From Thalassia testudinum (lineage: Eukaryota; Streptophyta; Magnoliopsida; Alismatales; Hydrocharitaceae): a DNA stretch of 64,000 bases. The notes beneath the pieces are model-generated. The model did not search any database and was not told where the DNA came from. It worked only from the letters and a program-made list of their open reading frames with translations. Made by a program: the position numbers and the translations under genes. Below, one piece after another: positions 1 to 11,445 of this stretch (position 1 is its first letter; the number at the start of each line of letters is the position of its first letter). The DNA lies in contig JAZHRO010000073.1 of the NCBI GenBank assembly GCA_037157565.1, positions 17,862,501-17,926,500 on the forward strand, read 5' to 3'.

Positions 1-337
1 GTAATTGATATACATGTGCTTAGATTAATAATTGGTGATTTAAATCACCATTATTTTGTCTAGATATCTTTTTATCCTCTTAAAATCTTGAAATACTTAT
101 GTTATTCATTGAACATCTAATGTTACAAATTAGCATTAATTGAATATCATTATTGTGCTTATTTCTGTGCTCATTTATATTTTATTAAAGGTTAGTGCGT
201 GAATTCCTATTTGCTCCCTGTGTTCAACCTCAGACTTCATTTCTTGATTCTGAGTTATAAATTTTATTTGTTGACAAGCGATTTCAACTATACTGCACCA
301 CAATGATTTTAAAACATCGATTTCACACGTGTCAACA
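1..337 (+). repeat. 3' portion of the 5' LTR of A1
   Basis: It matches the last 335 bp of the family-A LTR at 36758-39483 almost throughout, including the U5-type phrase around 220 (CTCCCTGTGTTC) and the terminal GTCAACA. It ends at 337, three bases before the primer-binding site. It looks clearly closer to that distant LTR than to its own partner at 5139-7842. Confidence 0.8.
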
Positions 338-340
338 TTT

Positions 341-358
341 TGGCGCCATTGCCGAGGA
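341..358 (+). promoter_or_regulatory. Primer-binding site, tRNA-Asp type (A1)
   Basis: TGGCGCCATTGCCGAGGA lies three bases after the LTR end. The tRNA-Asp-complementary site of Athila and related Ty3 elements is TGGCGCCGTTGCCGGGGA (from memory), so this differs at two positions. It fixes the + orientation of the element. Confidence 0.85.
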
Positions 359-1557
359 GCAACGTGCAATTCACTGCTATTCTTTGTTTTGTTTGATTAT
401 ATCTGAGCACTGACTTGCCCTATTTGTTTCTTATGATTTTGCGAGGCACTTCACGAGGTGATCTTCCGCACAAAACAGCCACTCCCAGGGCAGATAATCT
501 CTCTTCTTCCCTAATCTCCTAATCCTTGAAAGAGAGAAAAGGAAACAAAACTAATTAGGAATCACCTGCCTTATTTTCATAGTAATTTTCATTTAAAGGG
601 AAGTTTCTTGATTTGCGAAAAAATCAAAATCTAATTGAAGCCTAGGACAATTCTGATTAGAAATTCCCTACCTTGATTTCTTGTACATATTAGAGACCAC
701 TCTTAATTTCTAAATCACTTTGGGCTAACACATTTCTTACTTGAAGCCCAAGGTGAACAATTGGAAATCAACTTGCAGTTGGAATAGAGCAAATTAGGGT
801 TTCAACATTAGGGTTTTCAAGTGTTAGCTCACATTTTGCCTGCATAAAGAGAATTAACCCTCCTGCATTTGTGTGTTACCCAAGCCCTGTTTGAAAAGAT
901 TTAATTAAAAAGAACCCTAAAATCAAGCTCTGAGATTCACTTGAACCCTAAAACTCTTAGACCTAATAACCTGAGAGTCAATTCAGGGTGATTTCTAGGT
1001 CTTGACCTAGATTTCATTCTGCCATCTTTAGGGTAGGTCAGGTGAAGTTGGTCTACATCGTGGACCAAACAACCTCTAAATTAGGTCATAGGTCAAATCA
1101 ACTTCTAACCAAGTGAAATTCAATGCACTAATTAAGCTAAAATTGGTAGACGTAAGGTCATAAGTTCGTACATTCTGGTCTACTTGAAACTGTAGTGACA
1201 AGGAAGGTTGGGTAAGGGAAACCTTGTAACCCGTGGGGACGCTTTACCACGTAGGGGTCTTTGTGGGGCTCTCCCTTCCTGACTGCCTAGGTATTTCTTA
1301 AATGCATGGATTGTTGATTCAGAGGCATCATCTGCCTTGAAACTTCCTTAGTTATCCAAAAATATTTGGGGTTCCTTGATTGGGTCCAATAATATCTAGT
1401 CCCTCATCTTTTCTCTAGACCACATACACAGGAAGTTCATTAGGTTTTTAACCTAAGAGACGTCATTAGATCTTCTTGGGAATCTCTTTCAGATCTGATC
1501 AACTTCAATCTAACCTGAGTTTGATTCTACACCTTGATTCCACCACCTAATTTGAAA
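359..1557 (+). other. Leader of A1, no coding signal
   Basis: About 1.2 kb separates the primer-binding site from the first ATG of the family-A frame. It contains many short stop-ridden frames and pyrimidine/purine repeats such as the CCCTAA-rich stretch at 790-1000. I see no domain or RNA gene. The distal part, from about 1314, is conserved in copy A2 (from about 15741). Confidence 0.6.
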
Positions 1558-2385
1558 ATGCAACCTAGAAATCTAGGAAAACTGTTTAGGAAACCCGAAT
1601 CCCAAATGAGCATCAAAGAGAAGATGATTGAAGTTGCTCTCAAACACCATGATGACTACTTCAGGACCTCAAATCCAGTTAACAGGATTCAAGTTACCAT
1701 ACCAGAAACAACAACTCACACTATGAACCATGCTGGACTGCTATCTACACGAATGATACACGATTCAACCCGGGATGATCTTTTAACTGAATACAGTGAA
1801 TTGTGGAGACTACACAATACCGAGTATATACATGATTTGTCCAATCCACACCTTTGGGAGATGTACCAAGGTCTCATGGAAAAATGTGGGAGTATGTTGA
1901 ACACATTACAGCAAACCATTGATCAATATTACCCATACATATTGTTAGAAATTGATGAGACACCTTGGAACAACATTAAGGGTCAATATGATTTCCCAAA
2001 GCTCGGGGAAGAGAATCAAGGTTGTTGTGGACCCCCAACCCAAATAGAATCTGATTCAAATTATGTGCAGATTGATACACTTGATCTTAAGATGGGTTGG
2101 GAGGATCCAAATGCAGGTGTTCCTGATTTTGAGCTAGCCCTAGGAACTCATGAACCTAGCTCACCAAACCCTAAATTTCCAGACACCTATGATAATGATA
2201 TTGAGTCAGAACCTCTCGAGGATGTAAATTCTACCCCTTATTCTAATAAGGTGATTCTTGAGAGTAATTCTAACATCCCTGTAGAGGCCAGCCTAGATTC
2301 TAGTGACCCAATGCCTACATTTGACCTAGAATTTGAATTTCAGCCTAAATGGGATGATTATGAGGCCCCATGTGATGAGACATAG
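1558..2385 (+). CDS. Family-A element protein, function unknown (N-terminal part)
   Basis: I do not recognise this protein. From the first ATG at 1558 it runs about 275 codons to a TAG at 2383-2385; the open frame extends slightly upstream to a TTG at 1534. The N terminus is basic and amphipathic (FRKPESQ, SIKEKM), followed by a central segment with STRDDLL, the motifs ETPW and NQGCCGPPTQ, then AGVPD and a Ser/Asp/Glu-rich tail. Copy A2 (15985-16793) keeps the same landmarks despite nucleotide divergence, and its frame stops with TAG at the same place (DET-stop here, DES-stop there), so the stop was probably in the shared ancestor. No zinc knuckle, protease DSG/DLG or RT motif is visible. A divergent Gag or an element-specific accessory protein is possible but unproven. 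Confidence 0.6.
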   Translation: MQPRNLGKLFRKPESQMSIKEKMIEVALKHHDDYFRTSNPVNRIQVTIPETTTHTMNHAGLLSTRMIHDSTRDDLLTEYSELWRLHNTEYIHDLSNPHLWEMYQGLMEKCGSMLNTLQQTIDQYYPYILLEIDETPWNNIKGQYDFPKLGEENQGCCGPPTQIESDSNYVQIDTLDLKMGWEDPNAGVPDFELALGTHEPSSPNPKFPDTYDNDIESEPLEDVNSTPYSNKVILESNSNIPVEASLDSSDPMPTFDLEFEFQPKWDDYEAPCDET

Positions 2386-2575
2386 ATTTCAAATTTTAAA
2401 TATGTTTAGGGCCTATATTTGATGATTACACCTCTCCAGATTCCTCTGAAATACACATCGATTTTTCAGAAGTCATGCCAATTTATGATATAGAAATGAG
2501 GAGATGGAAGAGTTGGGATTCGATTGGGTCTATCCTAGGAGCCAAGAACCAGAGCCTATGCCTAGTTAGGTTGTT

Positions 2576-3181
2576 GATTCTACACATCTTGATCCTCTCT
2601 ATGGTGGAACCTCTGATCTAGAATCAAACTCAGAACACAATCTTCACAAATTCTCCTATGATTTCGAATCCTACTCTAATTTTGAAGAACCTTTGTTTCC
2701 TGATGATTTTGAACGAATCTACGACCTCAGCATCCATGACCCATTTTTTGACTCTGACTATGAGGTCCCTGATCCAGAGATAATTGATTCAAAATCAAGT
2801 TCCATTGAGATGGAATCATTCCTTTATGATCTGCAGCATTTAGAAGTAGTAAGTGCCGAGAGTGTCTGTAATCCAGAATTTGAATATTTTATTGACTCAG
2901 ATTTTCATGATCCTATAAGCACTCTTCAGGCATTTACTTTTGATTTTGATAACCATTACAAGGACTCTCTAGATGAACCGACCTTTGACCCTTTTCTAGA
3001 GAATCCTTCAACACATACAATTCTCCTTGAAGCTCTTCTGATCCGCATACAGAACCTTCTTGAATTCGATCCCAACCCCGACCCGCTACTGGAATCAATT
3101 TCTACTCTGATTCTCCTCTCAATGATCTGGTCGCACATGACTCATCTCCATCTTTCAATCGGGTTTGGAACATCGATTTGA
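2576..3181 (+). pseudogene. Family-A element protein, acidic C-terminal part (frame-shifted)
   Basis: The open stretch continues the family-A protein after the shared TAG and an indel. It is very rich in Asp, Glu, Ser, Phe and Pro, with landmarks GGTSDLES, YDLS, DPFFDSDYEV. The corresponding landmarks in copy A2 (16968-17585) are GGTYDLES, YDLS, DPSFDSD, in the same order and spacing. Here the frame is separated from 1558-2385 by the TAG plus at least one indel, and it ends at TGA 3179-3181. A further short open stretch (3341-3547) may be more of the same protein. Function is unknown; the composition suggests a disordered acidic region. Confidence 0.55.
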
Positions 3182-3547
3182 CTATTAATCATGCTCCATC
3201 TTTCTCTGATCATTCTTGTAGGGTCTTACATCCTCCGCAGACTCTTTTTCATTTGAGGATCCCTACTTTGACTAGGCTGAATCGAATGAACCAAACCCTA
3301 AATTTTCATTTCCACATCCAATTGAGTTTCAAAGTATCTGGTGGGCATCGCATCTATTGATTCACATCCATCAACCCACCAAACTGATTGGGTTTGGGCT
3401 GCATCACCAGCCTATCGATTTGAACAAGCACCTGGTTGGACCAATCAGGCTATTGATCAAGGTGCTTCTTCTAAAAAATTCTGCAGATTTGACCACTCCT
3501 CCATAACCATCTTCTATTTGGCTGAAGGCATTGAATTTAGCGCTTAA

Positions 3548-5100
3548 CGAGAGGCAACCTATCATTCCAAAATCCTGAGATCCTTCTGATTATCTTTTTG
3601 AGCTTTACGTCTATTACACTCTAAGTTAAGTTTTAGAATAGTCGACTCCACCTTTGGTACTTGTACTAGAGCTTGAAATCATTCGCATTAGTCATCCCGA
3701 CCCGTTTACCCACCTATTGACCCTATTCTAATCCTTGAACCCAAATTGATTTCATACCCTCAAGTTTATAATAAGGACATTGCAAAACTTAGGCCTGGGT
3801 GGGTGTTAAAGTGTAAACACATAAAAATTCAAGTTTCTGAAGGGTTTTCACAAAAAAATTACTCATTCAATAAACCAAAAAAATAAAAATTGAAAAAGAA
3901 CAAAAAATTGGAGAAAGGGAGGAAATTTTGAGAGCTTAAATTGCATATCATTCTTGAGGAGGAAGAGAGGAGGTGTTCTAAATGTCAAAAAGGAGCTAAA
4001 TTTGAAACAAAAAATGATAGTCATTAGTAAATGATTATGGAATCTAAATAAGTTTAGGACCAAATCAAAAGAAAAAAATTAAGTCCTAGAATAACAAACA
4101 AAGAGATTAGTATGAGTGCTGATCTTAGGCCTTTTGGGCTTGTTTTAGGGCTTAAAAATTCAAGTATTTGTTAAGATCTAGATAGTCCTCAAGAGGTTGA
4201 GGAAAATACGAAGCTTATGTATTAGGCCTAAGGCTTAGGGATTATTCGACCTCATTAACTAACCTCTAGTTTGCAGGACTCGATAACCTAAGCACCCTAA
4301 TCTACACACAGTCTGGTTCAGTGTGCTTACTAATCAAAATCATGCAAAAGCATTTATTCTATTATGAAAAAGCTGCCTAGATTAGGAGTGGCTTATCAAT
4401 AAAGGTTGATTTGGATGAGTTCCCAGTGCAGAGAGGTGGGAAATTTCCCTCGAAGATGCACAATAACATATCATCTCCTCAGTGCTTGTCTCCTAGGATA
4501 TCTAAATATCCTACCAGGGGCATGTAAGCACCTTGTGCTGATTCAGGTGCCATGGGCGGGATTATCCTGAAATGTTGATTGCCAGGGCCTAAATTTAGCT
4601 ACAGAACGCCATGGGTGGCACTATCTCGAAGTGTCAAAATCCAAGGTTCTGGGGGTTGCCATGGGCAATGCTATCTAGAAGCATCGATTTCTAGGTACCC
4701 TACAAGGATTGATGGTGTGAGCAAGGAATCCGATACAGACTATATTTTTGATCCAATCCTAATAAAGAAAAGAAAAAGAGAGAGAAAACTCTCCAAAAAT
4801 GAAAAAATTCTTCTATCCCTCTCTCATACAAAAAAATGAACTGCAAATTGAACCTGGACTAACCATGTTACAAGCACAGGTGCTTTAGTCACTGGTTCCA
4901 ATGAACCTTTGGATAGTTTCTATGAACCTTAGAAATGTTCGCGACAGACTAAGGCTAAAGCTGGTTAGGTCTGGATCTTGGTTGGTACTTGCGTACCTCT
5001 AGGCCTATTATTAGCATTTTAGCCTAATTTCTAAAAAGAAGAAAGAATCAAGATTTTGAGCATAAAAGCATGGTCTAGAATTTGAGTTCCTTTCATAAGA
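3548..5100 (+). other. 3' non-coding part of A1
   Basis: No usable frame is present. The region includes an A/G-rich stretch around 3850-4100 and three near-repeats around 4553-4690 of the type GCCATGGGYRGYRYTATC. It is conserved in copy A2 (17760-18838, then 32017-32500), which allows the exact Athila insertion point in A2 to be read. Confidence 0.6.
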
Positions 5101-5138
5101 TTTTGCTAAGGGACTAGTAAAAGTTAGGCATACGAGTA
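5101..5138 (+). promoter_or_regulatory. Pre-LTR palindrome and polypurine-tract region (A1)
   Basis: TTTTGCTAAGG-GACTAGTAAAA is an imperfect palindrome followed by the GTTAGGCAT phrase immediately before the 3' LTR. The same arrangement precedes the 3' LTR of the Athila element (21017-21055, read on the - strand) and of copy A2 (32500-32535). By position it holds the plus-strand primer. Confidence 0.65.
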
Positions 5139-7842
5139 TGATGATAACGTCATCATCAGCTATATCTAGCTTTAATTAGTCGTAAACAACAGCTAAATGC
5201 TCCTACATAACCTCCAAAGGGCCATAATTCATTGCATATCCATTCTGAGAGAAATACAGTACAATAGGGGTAAAATTGCAGTTTTCACAGAATATCCTAA
5301 ATGCAGAGCAATCATAGAGTTTTACAGGGGTTAATTAAAGGTCAAATGTTCATAAATGCCTAATAAGTGGGTTCATGCGGACAGAAATGGGTTTTCGCAT
5401 GTTTCGAGAATTAATGGACATTTGAAAACCTAAAAATAGACCTGCTTAAATAACTGAAGTTCTGATCAAGAAAAAATTCACCTAAACCTTCTAAAAATCA
5501 TATAACAATATTCTCTAAGGTTTGGTATGCTTGCTTTGACCATTGGAACCCAATTTGACCTAAAATAGAGTCTCAGACAGACAGTTGCCTTAATTTGGGT
5601 TTGTGTGCAAATTACTTAGTCAAACTTGGTTAAAACCTAAATCTGACTTCACCATTAGATTTCTTAGGTCCAAATTAGGTTTGTACCAAAATTTGGGCTC
5701 AATCAAAGATCACCTTGACCTAGTTTACATTTTAGTTCTATTTGACTCTTTTCTCTCACACATATGCCCCTAACTTTCAAAATAATTGCAAATGGATCCC
5801 TAATTTTATCATTGTTCTTTGCAAACAGGTCCCCACACCATTTTTGGAAGGTTAGAACTTCACCGTCGAGATTCGAGCGAGGATTTCTCGCTCGATTCTT
5901 AATCAAACACTCCCAAAATTGAAAGGGAGATTCCTTGAGGAATTTCCTTCCAAATTGGACCATCCATAGATCCTAGAACCCTCTGGAAGTCCCATGTTTA
6001 AATGCACATGTATCTTACATGTGCAAGAAGCTCGAAGTTTCCAAGCTTGGAACTCCATCCTAAGCCTTATAAAAGACCCCCTGAGGCATGCCCTACTTCC
6101 TTAGCTAAGTTTTGGCCTCAAAACCCTCTTCAAACTCCTTCCCCAGCCATCTCCAACCTAGCTCTGGCGAGCTCCTCCCTCCGTCATCCTATAGCCTCCC
6201 AATGGTCAAATTGGGAGTGCCACATTCTTCCCCAACTTCTTCCAGCCCTCGACGACCAAATCAGGGGCTCTCAAGTCACCTTCTTCCTCGCCGCTCCTCC
6301 ACTGAAGAACCTCTCTTCCATGACATCGGCCAATCAAAGCCGATGCCTTCTTGCCTCTTTCGTCCACTATATTAGGTCCTATAGCTTCCTTTTCTTCCTT
6401 CCTTTTTCTCTCCTTAACTTCTCAATTTGACAACCATATCACTGTCTCCCCCTTCGTCTTCTCCAAGTCCGGGGAGAGCTCCCACGATCTTATGCCGGCA
6501 CCCTACGGCACCAAACACCTCCTTTCCACTCTTAGAAGCTCTGCCTCGACTCCACCTTCAAAATCCCTCTACTTGTTTCGCGTTCCACCCATCCTAAACC
6601 TCCGTCGAACACCTCCTGCTCAATCCATCATTTTTGACTCCGTCCAGTCACTAAACACCACTAAACCGCTCGCCATCACTTGCATCACTCTCCTCGCCCC
6701 ACGGTGATGCTCTAGAACCCTCTAATTTGGGCTTAAACCTGTATTTTGACATGTCAGGTTCTCGACGATCGACCCACGCCGCCACTATCTTCTTCAGCGT
6801 GGAGCACCACCATCCAACCTGCTCTGGCCTTAATAGGATGCCCAGGTGATACGGAATCGTTCCAAGAACAACTTTGTAGCACCAATTGCACAAAGTACCC
6901 ACTGCAATAGCTCTAATTACAAAGGATTTCCATCGACTGCAGGTTCTCTCAAGACAGGGACATAGTCCCACATCGGTTGTGGAAGAGACATTTGTATGGT
7001 ATAAAGGAAAAACTGATAATTGATATTTTCCTTAGGACACTTGGGGGCTAAGGTCCCCCGCACGCATAAGCCTCTACACTCCTCGGTCACCTGCACACCC
7101 GGTACCTTGGACCTGATATTACTCTGACCCGATTACCCGATTATGACCCAAATATTTGAGAGGAGAAAGAAAAGAGAGAGAGAGAGGGGTAGGGGGGTTT
7201 CGCTCTTCAGAGCTCTCAACACTTAGCATTGAGAAGGGTTTGCTTCCCTTGTGCATAAGAGAGAAAGAAGAAGAGGCTGAAGAAGAAAAGGAGAGCTAAA
7301 GGCTTTGTGAAGGAAAGAAGAGAAGGAGGAGATTGTCGTGCCTGAGAAGAAGAAGAGAAGGACTAAGGAAGAAAGGCAAAAGAAGGAAGAATAGCCAAAG
7401 TAGAAGAGAAGAAAATTAGAGTACTATAGTAGATGACAGTTAAGTCGTCTGATTCTCAAATTAGATGTCTGAGTATTGTTCATTTATTTGACATTATTAA
7501 GTAATTGCTATACATGTGCTTAGGCTAATAATTGGTGATCTAAATCACCATTATTTTATTCTAAATATCTTTTTGTCATAGCTAACCCTTCATATACTCA
7601 TATTTTACATTGGAAATCAATTTTGAGTAGTTATCATTCATTGAATATAATTGTTGTACTTATTCTTGTGCTCATTTATACTTTTAATTGAGATTAGCGT
7701 GTGAATTCCTACTTTCTCCCTATGTTCGACCTCAAACTTCATTTCTAGATATTCGAGATTGTAAATTGTATTTATTGATTGAACAATTTAGAGGGTACTA
7801 CAACGGACACATATTTAAATCTCCTCTCTTGCCCGTTCAACA
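5139..7842 (+). repeat. 3' LTR of A1
   Basis: It starts TGATGATAACGTC with a terminal hairpin (5139-5158) and ends CAACA at 7842. A TATA box (TATAAAAG) is at 6068-6075, purine-rich repeats occur at 7150-7400, and the CCCTATGTTCGACC phrase near the end is typical of U5 in these elements. It aligns along its length with A2 (36758-39483) and A3 (40592-49638 minus inserts). Confidence 0.8.
6068..6075 (+). promoter_or_regulatory. TATA box of A1 3' LTR
   Basis: TATAAAAG is conserved at the same place in A2 (37704-37711), A3 (41535-41542) and A4 (54449-54456, - strand), followed in A1 and A2 by GACCCC. Confidence 0.65.
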
Positions 7843-9608
7843 ATTGAACTCGGAGAGGCTACATTTGATTTAGAAATCCGCATTGAGTTTATTTATTTTT
7901 TGTATTTTTTCAGCTTTATAACTTTTATATGATTTTTATATAGAGAAAACAAAGTTAAGGAGCAAGACTATGCTAAGAAATAAAATATAAAGAGAAAGGG
8001 AGAGAGAGAGAGAGAACTTTCTATTATGAACACAAAGAGTGTTTATCACAACCTAAGTAAACAGAATACAATAAACAAAAAGACGAGTAAAATGAATCAG
8101 AGTGTGAGGAGGGTCACCCGAGATGGTTGCTCGGTGCGATGATGCCCTTGGCGGCTACTGCACAACAGAGATGTGGAGGTCGGATGACAGGGGTGAGGTG
8201 TAAGAGATGGACGGGTAGACGGAGGCTTAGGCCAAGCTGGGCCGAGGGATGAGGATTCTAAACTAAGGGAATGGGGGTGAGGAGGTGGATATGATCTTCT
8301 ACCTTGAATGGGGGTGAGAGGATGGCCTTAGGTAACCCTATGAAGGTGGTGAGATATGGGAAGAATATAGAGAGGGAAGGCTTTTCTATGCTTTAATAGG
8401 GTACCTAGAGCTTGGGAGTGGAGGGTAGAGCTTTAGGGAGGCTTCCTTAACTCTATAACGGTATAGATAGTCTAGGTAGAGATCATTTGTAAAAGGGGGG
8501 TTGGAGAGAATTTTATAGGTGAAAGGGAGGGGGTTAGCTAGCCATATATACGCCAGGCGCTAGCCATTCACATGTAAGAGACATGCGAGGCATGTTTCCT
8601 GCACACTGAGCATGTGCAGCTGGCGAGGGCACATGAGAGCCATTGATCTCACATCGAACGGCTGAGATCGCGTGCCCCATGATCGTGCATAGCGTGCACT
8701 GCATCATCTGAAGAGATGCTAGTCGTTTAATCGATATCCAATGACTGAGGATGCACGAGGATTGCGACTTATGCATGATGTGTTGATCCGTTGAGCCACA
8801 TAGCGATATCTCTACTGTCAATCTTCGATCGGCCAGTGTAGATCACATCGATGTGTGCACGTTGAGGCATTGAAGAGGTGATGTGGAGAGATCGTAACCA
8901 TTGATGCATGAACATGTGATCAAAATCAACATAGGGTCGTACAAGGAGGCATGGCATATTGCGATTCGAACATGCGCCTCTCAATTAAGAGGTACGCTCG
9001 CGAACTGCTGCACTACCACCTTGTACGCTCGATCGTGGCCGTTGGATGAAGATTTGACGGTTGCAATTTTTCCTTGTTTAAGAGGGGGTTGTAGGTAGGT
9101 TATGTGGTTTATTCTCGGCTGTTGGATGGCGATCCAACAACTAAGATTGCATGCGAGATTGCGCCCAGTGCTGGAGATGACGTGGCACAATCTCAATTGT
9201 TCAATCCCGATCAAGCGATTGAGATTAGAGGGCGTGGAAGAGGAGAGGGTTGCAGGCAATTGTGATGGGTTCTGTGGCGCCACATGGTGCCACTTGGGCC
9301 ACCGATCTTTTTAGCTTACAGAGGATGCTACAGAAGTCCGATTAGGGCAATTTTGGAGGTGTTGGTCTTTGATTTTTGCCTTGATCTCATCTGTACAGTT
9401 GGATTCTTCATCTAAGGCTCGTTTGTGTATCCCCTTATTCTAGCCATTAAACAAGAGATGAATTAATAAACAAATTGCTAAAATTATTCTAAATGCATGG
9501 ATGTACTAATGATGACTATGGTGAGTAATATACAGTGCTAGATGCATCTAATTAGCTTAAGAACATGTATAAGCAGACATTTTCTCATAAATTGATGTAT
9601 GCCTATCA
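7843..9608 (-). repeat. Family-C LTR C1, - strand, sense 3' end missing
   Basis: Read on the - strand it begins TGATAGGCAT at 9608. U3 contains a tRNA-like module and a GTTGGAT hairpin, and a TTTATA-type promoter lies near 8500. The U5 phrase corresponds to AACTCGGAGAGG at 7846-7857 on the + strand. By comparison with C2 and C4, roughly the last 100 bp are missing exactly where A1 ends, so A1 probably inserted here. A target duplication cannot be checked within the window. Confidence 0.65.
8957..9033 (-). other. tRNA-like module in C1 U3
   Basis: On the - strand there is an A-box-like segment (GTGGTAGTGCAGCAG), a central CCTCT...AGAGG stem, and a B-box GTTCGAATC, at tRNA-like spacing. An acceptor stem is not convincing, so this is a tRNA-like or Pol III-type module, not a tRNA gene. 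Confidence 0.45.
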
Positions 9609-10360
9609 CTTTCTCTTCGTGATCGCAAGGCACTGGCCTGGGTAGCTCCTAAGAGCTTGACTCTTCTGATCAAGGTCAGCAACGTCCTCGATACGTCGAG
9701 AACGGGCACATCTTTCACGATGGTCACCTTACCTACTAGCCTCTTCCCTTATCAAGGAGAGACTACTATGATGGAGCATGAGGAAAGACTACATCACAAT
9801 CTCTACCAATATAGAGGAATGATTTATAGCATCTGACTCCTAAGGCGAGGGAGAGAATGTATGAACGAATAATAATAAAACACGAGGCTTAAAGGACTAG
9901 GAAACTAGCTAGTAGGTAGTTTGTGGCCCAGAAGTTGGTACACCCCTCCTTATGCTTGTTTGGCTTTTACATAGTTTTGTCCCTACTGAGCTATTTAACT
10001 CATCCCTATATTTGCAACCCCTTTCAAGTTCTGATGACGTGGGCCAGCGAATTCTACCTATCCTACAAGTAGTGCAAATGCTTGCCAATAGGGAATCAAC
10101 TCTTCATGTTGTTATCGATTTGCTTGGAGAAGGCAATAGCAAAAGCATAGTGCCCGGGGAGGTGTGCAGACCCACCTACCAACCCCTTACAGGTTCTGGC
10201 CTCTTGGTTCGCCGGCGACACTTGCAAGTTGGAGCAAGCTATCTACTTTACGGGCTTTAGGCCCAACAAAATCCTAGGAAGGGGAGTAGACAGATAAGTA
10301 GTGTTCAGTTACTTTTTGGGTTATGATTGGAAAAGTTACTGTTAGTTTCTTTTGCTTAGT
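9609..10360. other. Unassigned sequence between C1 and C2
   Basis: There is no LTR, RNA gene or recognisable coding sequence. The longest frame (about 100 codons, 9952-10260) has no motif I know. It may be an older degraded element or original host DNA. Confidence 0.4.
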
Positions 10361-11090
10361 CTTACTGATGCACATTGGATTCGCATGCGTAAAGGGTTCG
10401 AGTTTGGAAAACCCGTCGTCGTAGTTCGATTCGCGAAAAAATCCGTCAATCAAATAAAATTTATAACCGAAACTCGAACAGGGAGTCCCGAGTCGAACAC
10501 GGGGAGGCGAATGTTTGGTTTTGAAAATCCGTATTTCACTTTTTATTTATTTTTGGCATTTTTGTCTTTTTTAATTTTTTGGTATTTTTTATAGGGCAAG
10601 AGATCAGGTCGATGAAATCTAGCTAATCTACTTGCAAAATAAAAAGAGAGAGACATAGAGAGAAAGAGAAACAATCATGTATTTTTGTAATGAAATGTTT
10701 ATTACAACTAGGAAAGTAGGAAAACTATACTTTGAAAGTAATAAATATAGAGATGGGTGAGAGAAATCCCCCTCAACGGTTACTTGGAGGATGACTCGCT
10801 CTGATGTCACTTGGAGGAAGGTGGTGAGGAGCAGGACGAATGAGGATGGAGCTGGAGGACAGAGGGCGGGGTAGGATGGCATCGCGGCGAGGATCTTCTT
10901 CCTTAAGGGAGGTAAGAAGACGACCATGGGATGCTCCACGAAGGGGGATGAGAGGTGGGAACAAATATTTGTTTTCTACTCTAGAGGAGCATCCCGGGCT
11001 TGGGACAAGCTCTCTCTAGAGCCTTGGAGGTGGTGAGAGGAAGAAAGGAAGAGATGGTTTGGAATGGACGGGGGTAGGTCCTTTTATAGT

Positions 11091-11098
11091 AGAGATGG
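11091..11098 (-). promoter_or_regulatory. TATA box of C2
   Basis: TATAAAAG on the - strand. An equivalent box occurs in C3 at 15688-15695 (- strand), and related TATA boxes are in F at 14884-14891 (+) and C5 at 56161-56168 (+). Confidence 0.6.
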
Positions 11099-11298
11099 AG
11101 AGACAAAATCATCCATGGGCAATTAGTGATGACTATAATCATCGCTGAAGATCCACGCCCTTCAATTCCTTTGCTAGTGCGTGCAAAGCATAGGCCATTA
11201 ATGACAGCTACAAGCATCACCAAAGGCCCGCCCAACTATCACTGAAGATCAGCGTCCTTCAATTCCTTTGCTGGCGCCATGCTCAATTGGCCAATTGG

Positions 11299-11374
11299 GG
11301 GGCTGTGGGGATTCGAATCCGCACCCCTCCGTTAAGAGCCCACGCCTCCACCATTGCGCTAAATCATCTGGATG
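11299..11374 (-). other. tRNA-like module in C2 U3 (best preserved)
   Basis: On the - strand there is an A-box TAGCGCAATGGTGGA, a CTCTTAA segment in anticodon-loop position (CTT, as in tRNA-Lys), and a B-box GGATTCGAATCC followed by CCACAGCC. The order and spacing match a tRNA body. The acceptor arms do not pair well, so a functional tRNA is unlikely. A captured tRNA or SINE head is the simplest reading. Confidence 0.55.
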
Positions 11375-11413
11375 GTTATGCGGATGTCTTAAGGTGCATG
11401 GTGGAGGAGAGCT

Positions 11414-11445
11414 CTCAGCCGTTGGATCAAGATCCAACAGCTGAG
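11414..11445. repeat. 15-bp hairpin in C2 U3
   Basis: The arms are CTCAGCCGTTGGATC (11414-11428) and GATCCAACAGCTGAG (11431-11445), with a 2-nt loop and one mismatch. Related hairpins lie at equivalent places in C1 (9121-9138), C4 (43454-43471), C5 (55683-55698) and F (14242-14261). Confidence 0.7.

Larger units (their letters stand above)
1..7842 (+). mobile_element. Non-autonomous LTR retrotransposon, family A copy A1 (5' end outside window)
   Basis: This is a retroelement reading left to right. It consists of the last 337 bp of a 5' LTR, a tRNA-Asp-type primer-binding site at 341-358, about 4.8 kb of internal sequence, and a 3' LTR at 5139-7842. No reverse transcriptase, integrase, protease or recognisable Gag is present; the only substantial reading frame is an acidic protein of unknown type (1558-2385, continuing decayed to about 3.2 kb). 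It would therefore need enzymes in trans. The matching binding site and pre-LTR palindrome point to the Athila lineage as the likely helper (inference). The element appears to sit inside LTR C1, whose missing end should lie left of the window. Confidence 0.8.

Noticed and set aside
6002..6707. Overlapping Pro/Ser-rich frames in the A1 3' LTR
   Set aside because: They overlap each other in different frames right after the TATA box and are not maintained in A2 or A3; transcribed LTR sequence, not genes.
9952..10260. 102-codon frame as a host gene
   Set aside because: No motif, no intron signals judged convincing, and no second copy to support it.
11299..11374. A functional tRNA-Lys gene
   Set aside because: A-box, B-box and a CTT-like anticodon are visible, but acceptor and D arms do not pair properly and the sequence lies in an LTR.
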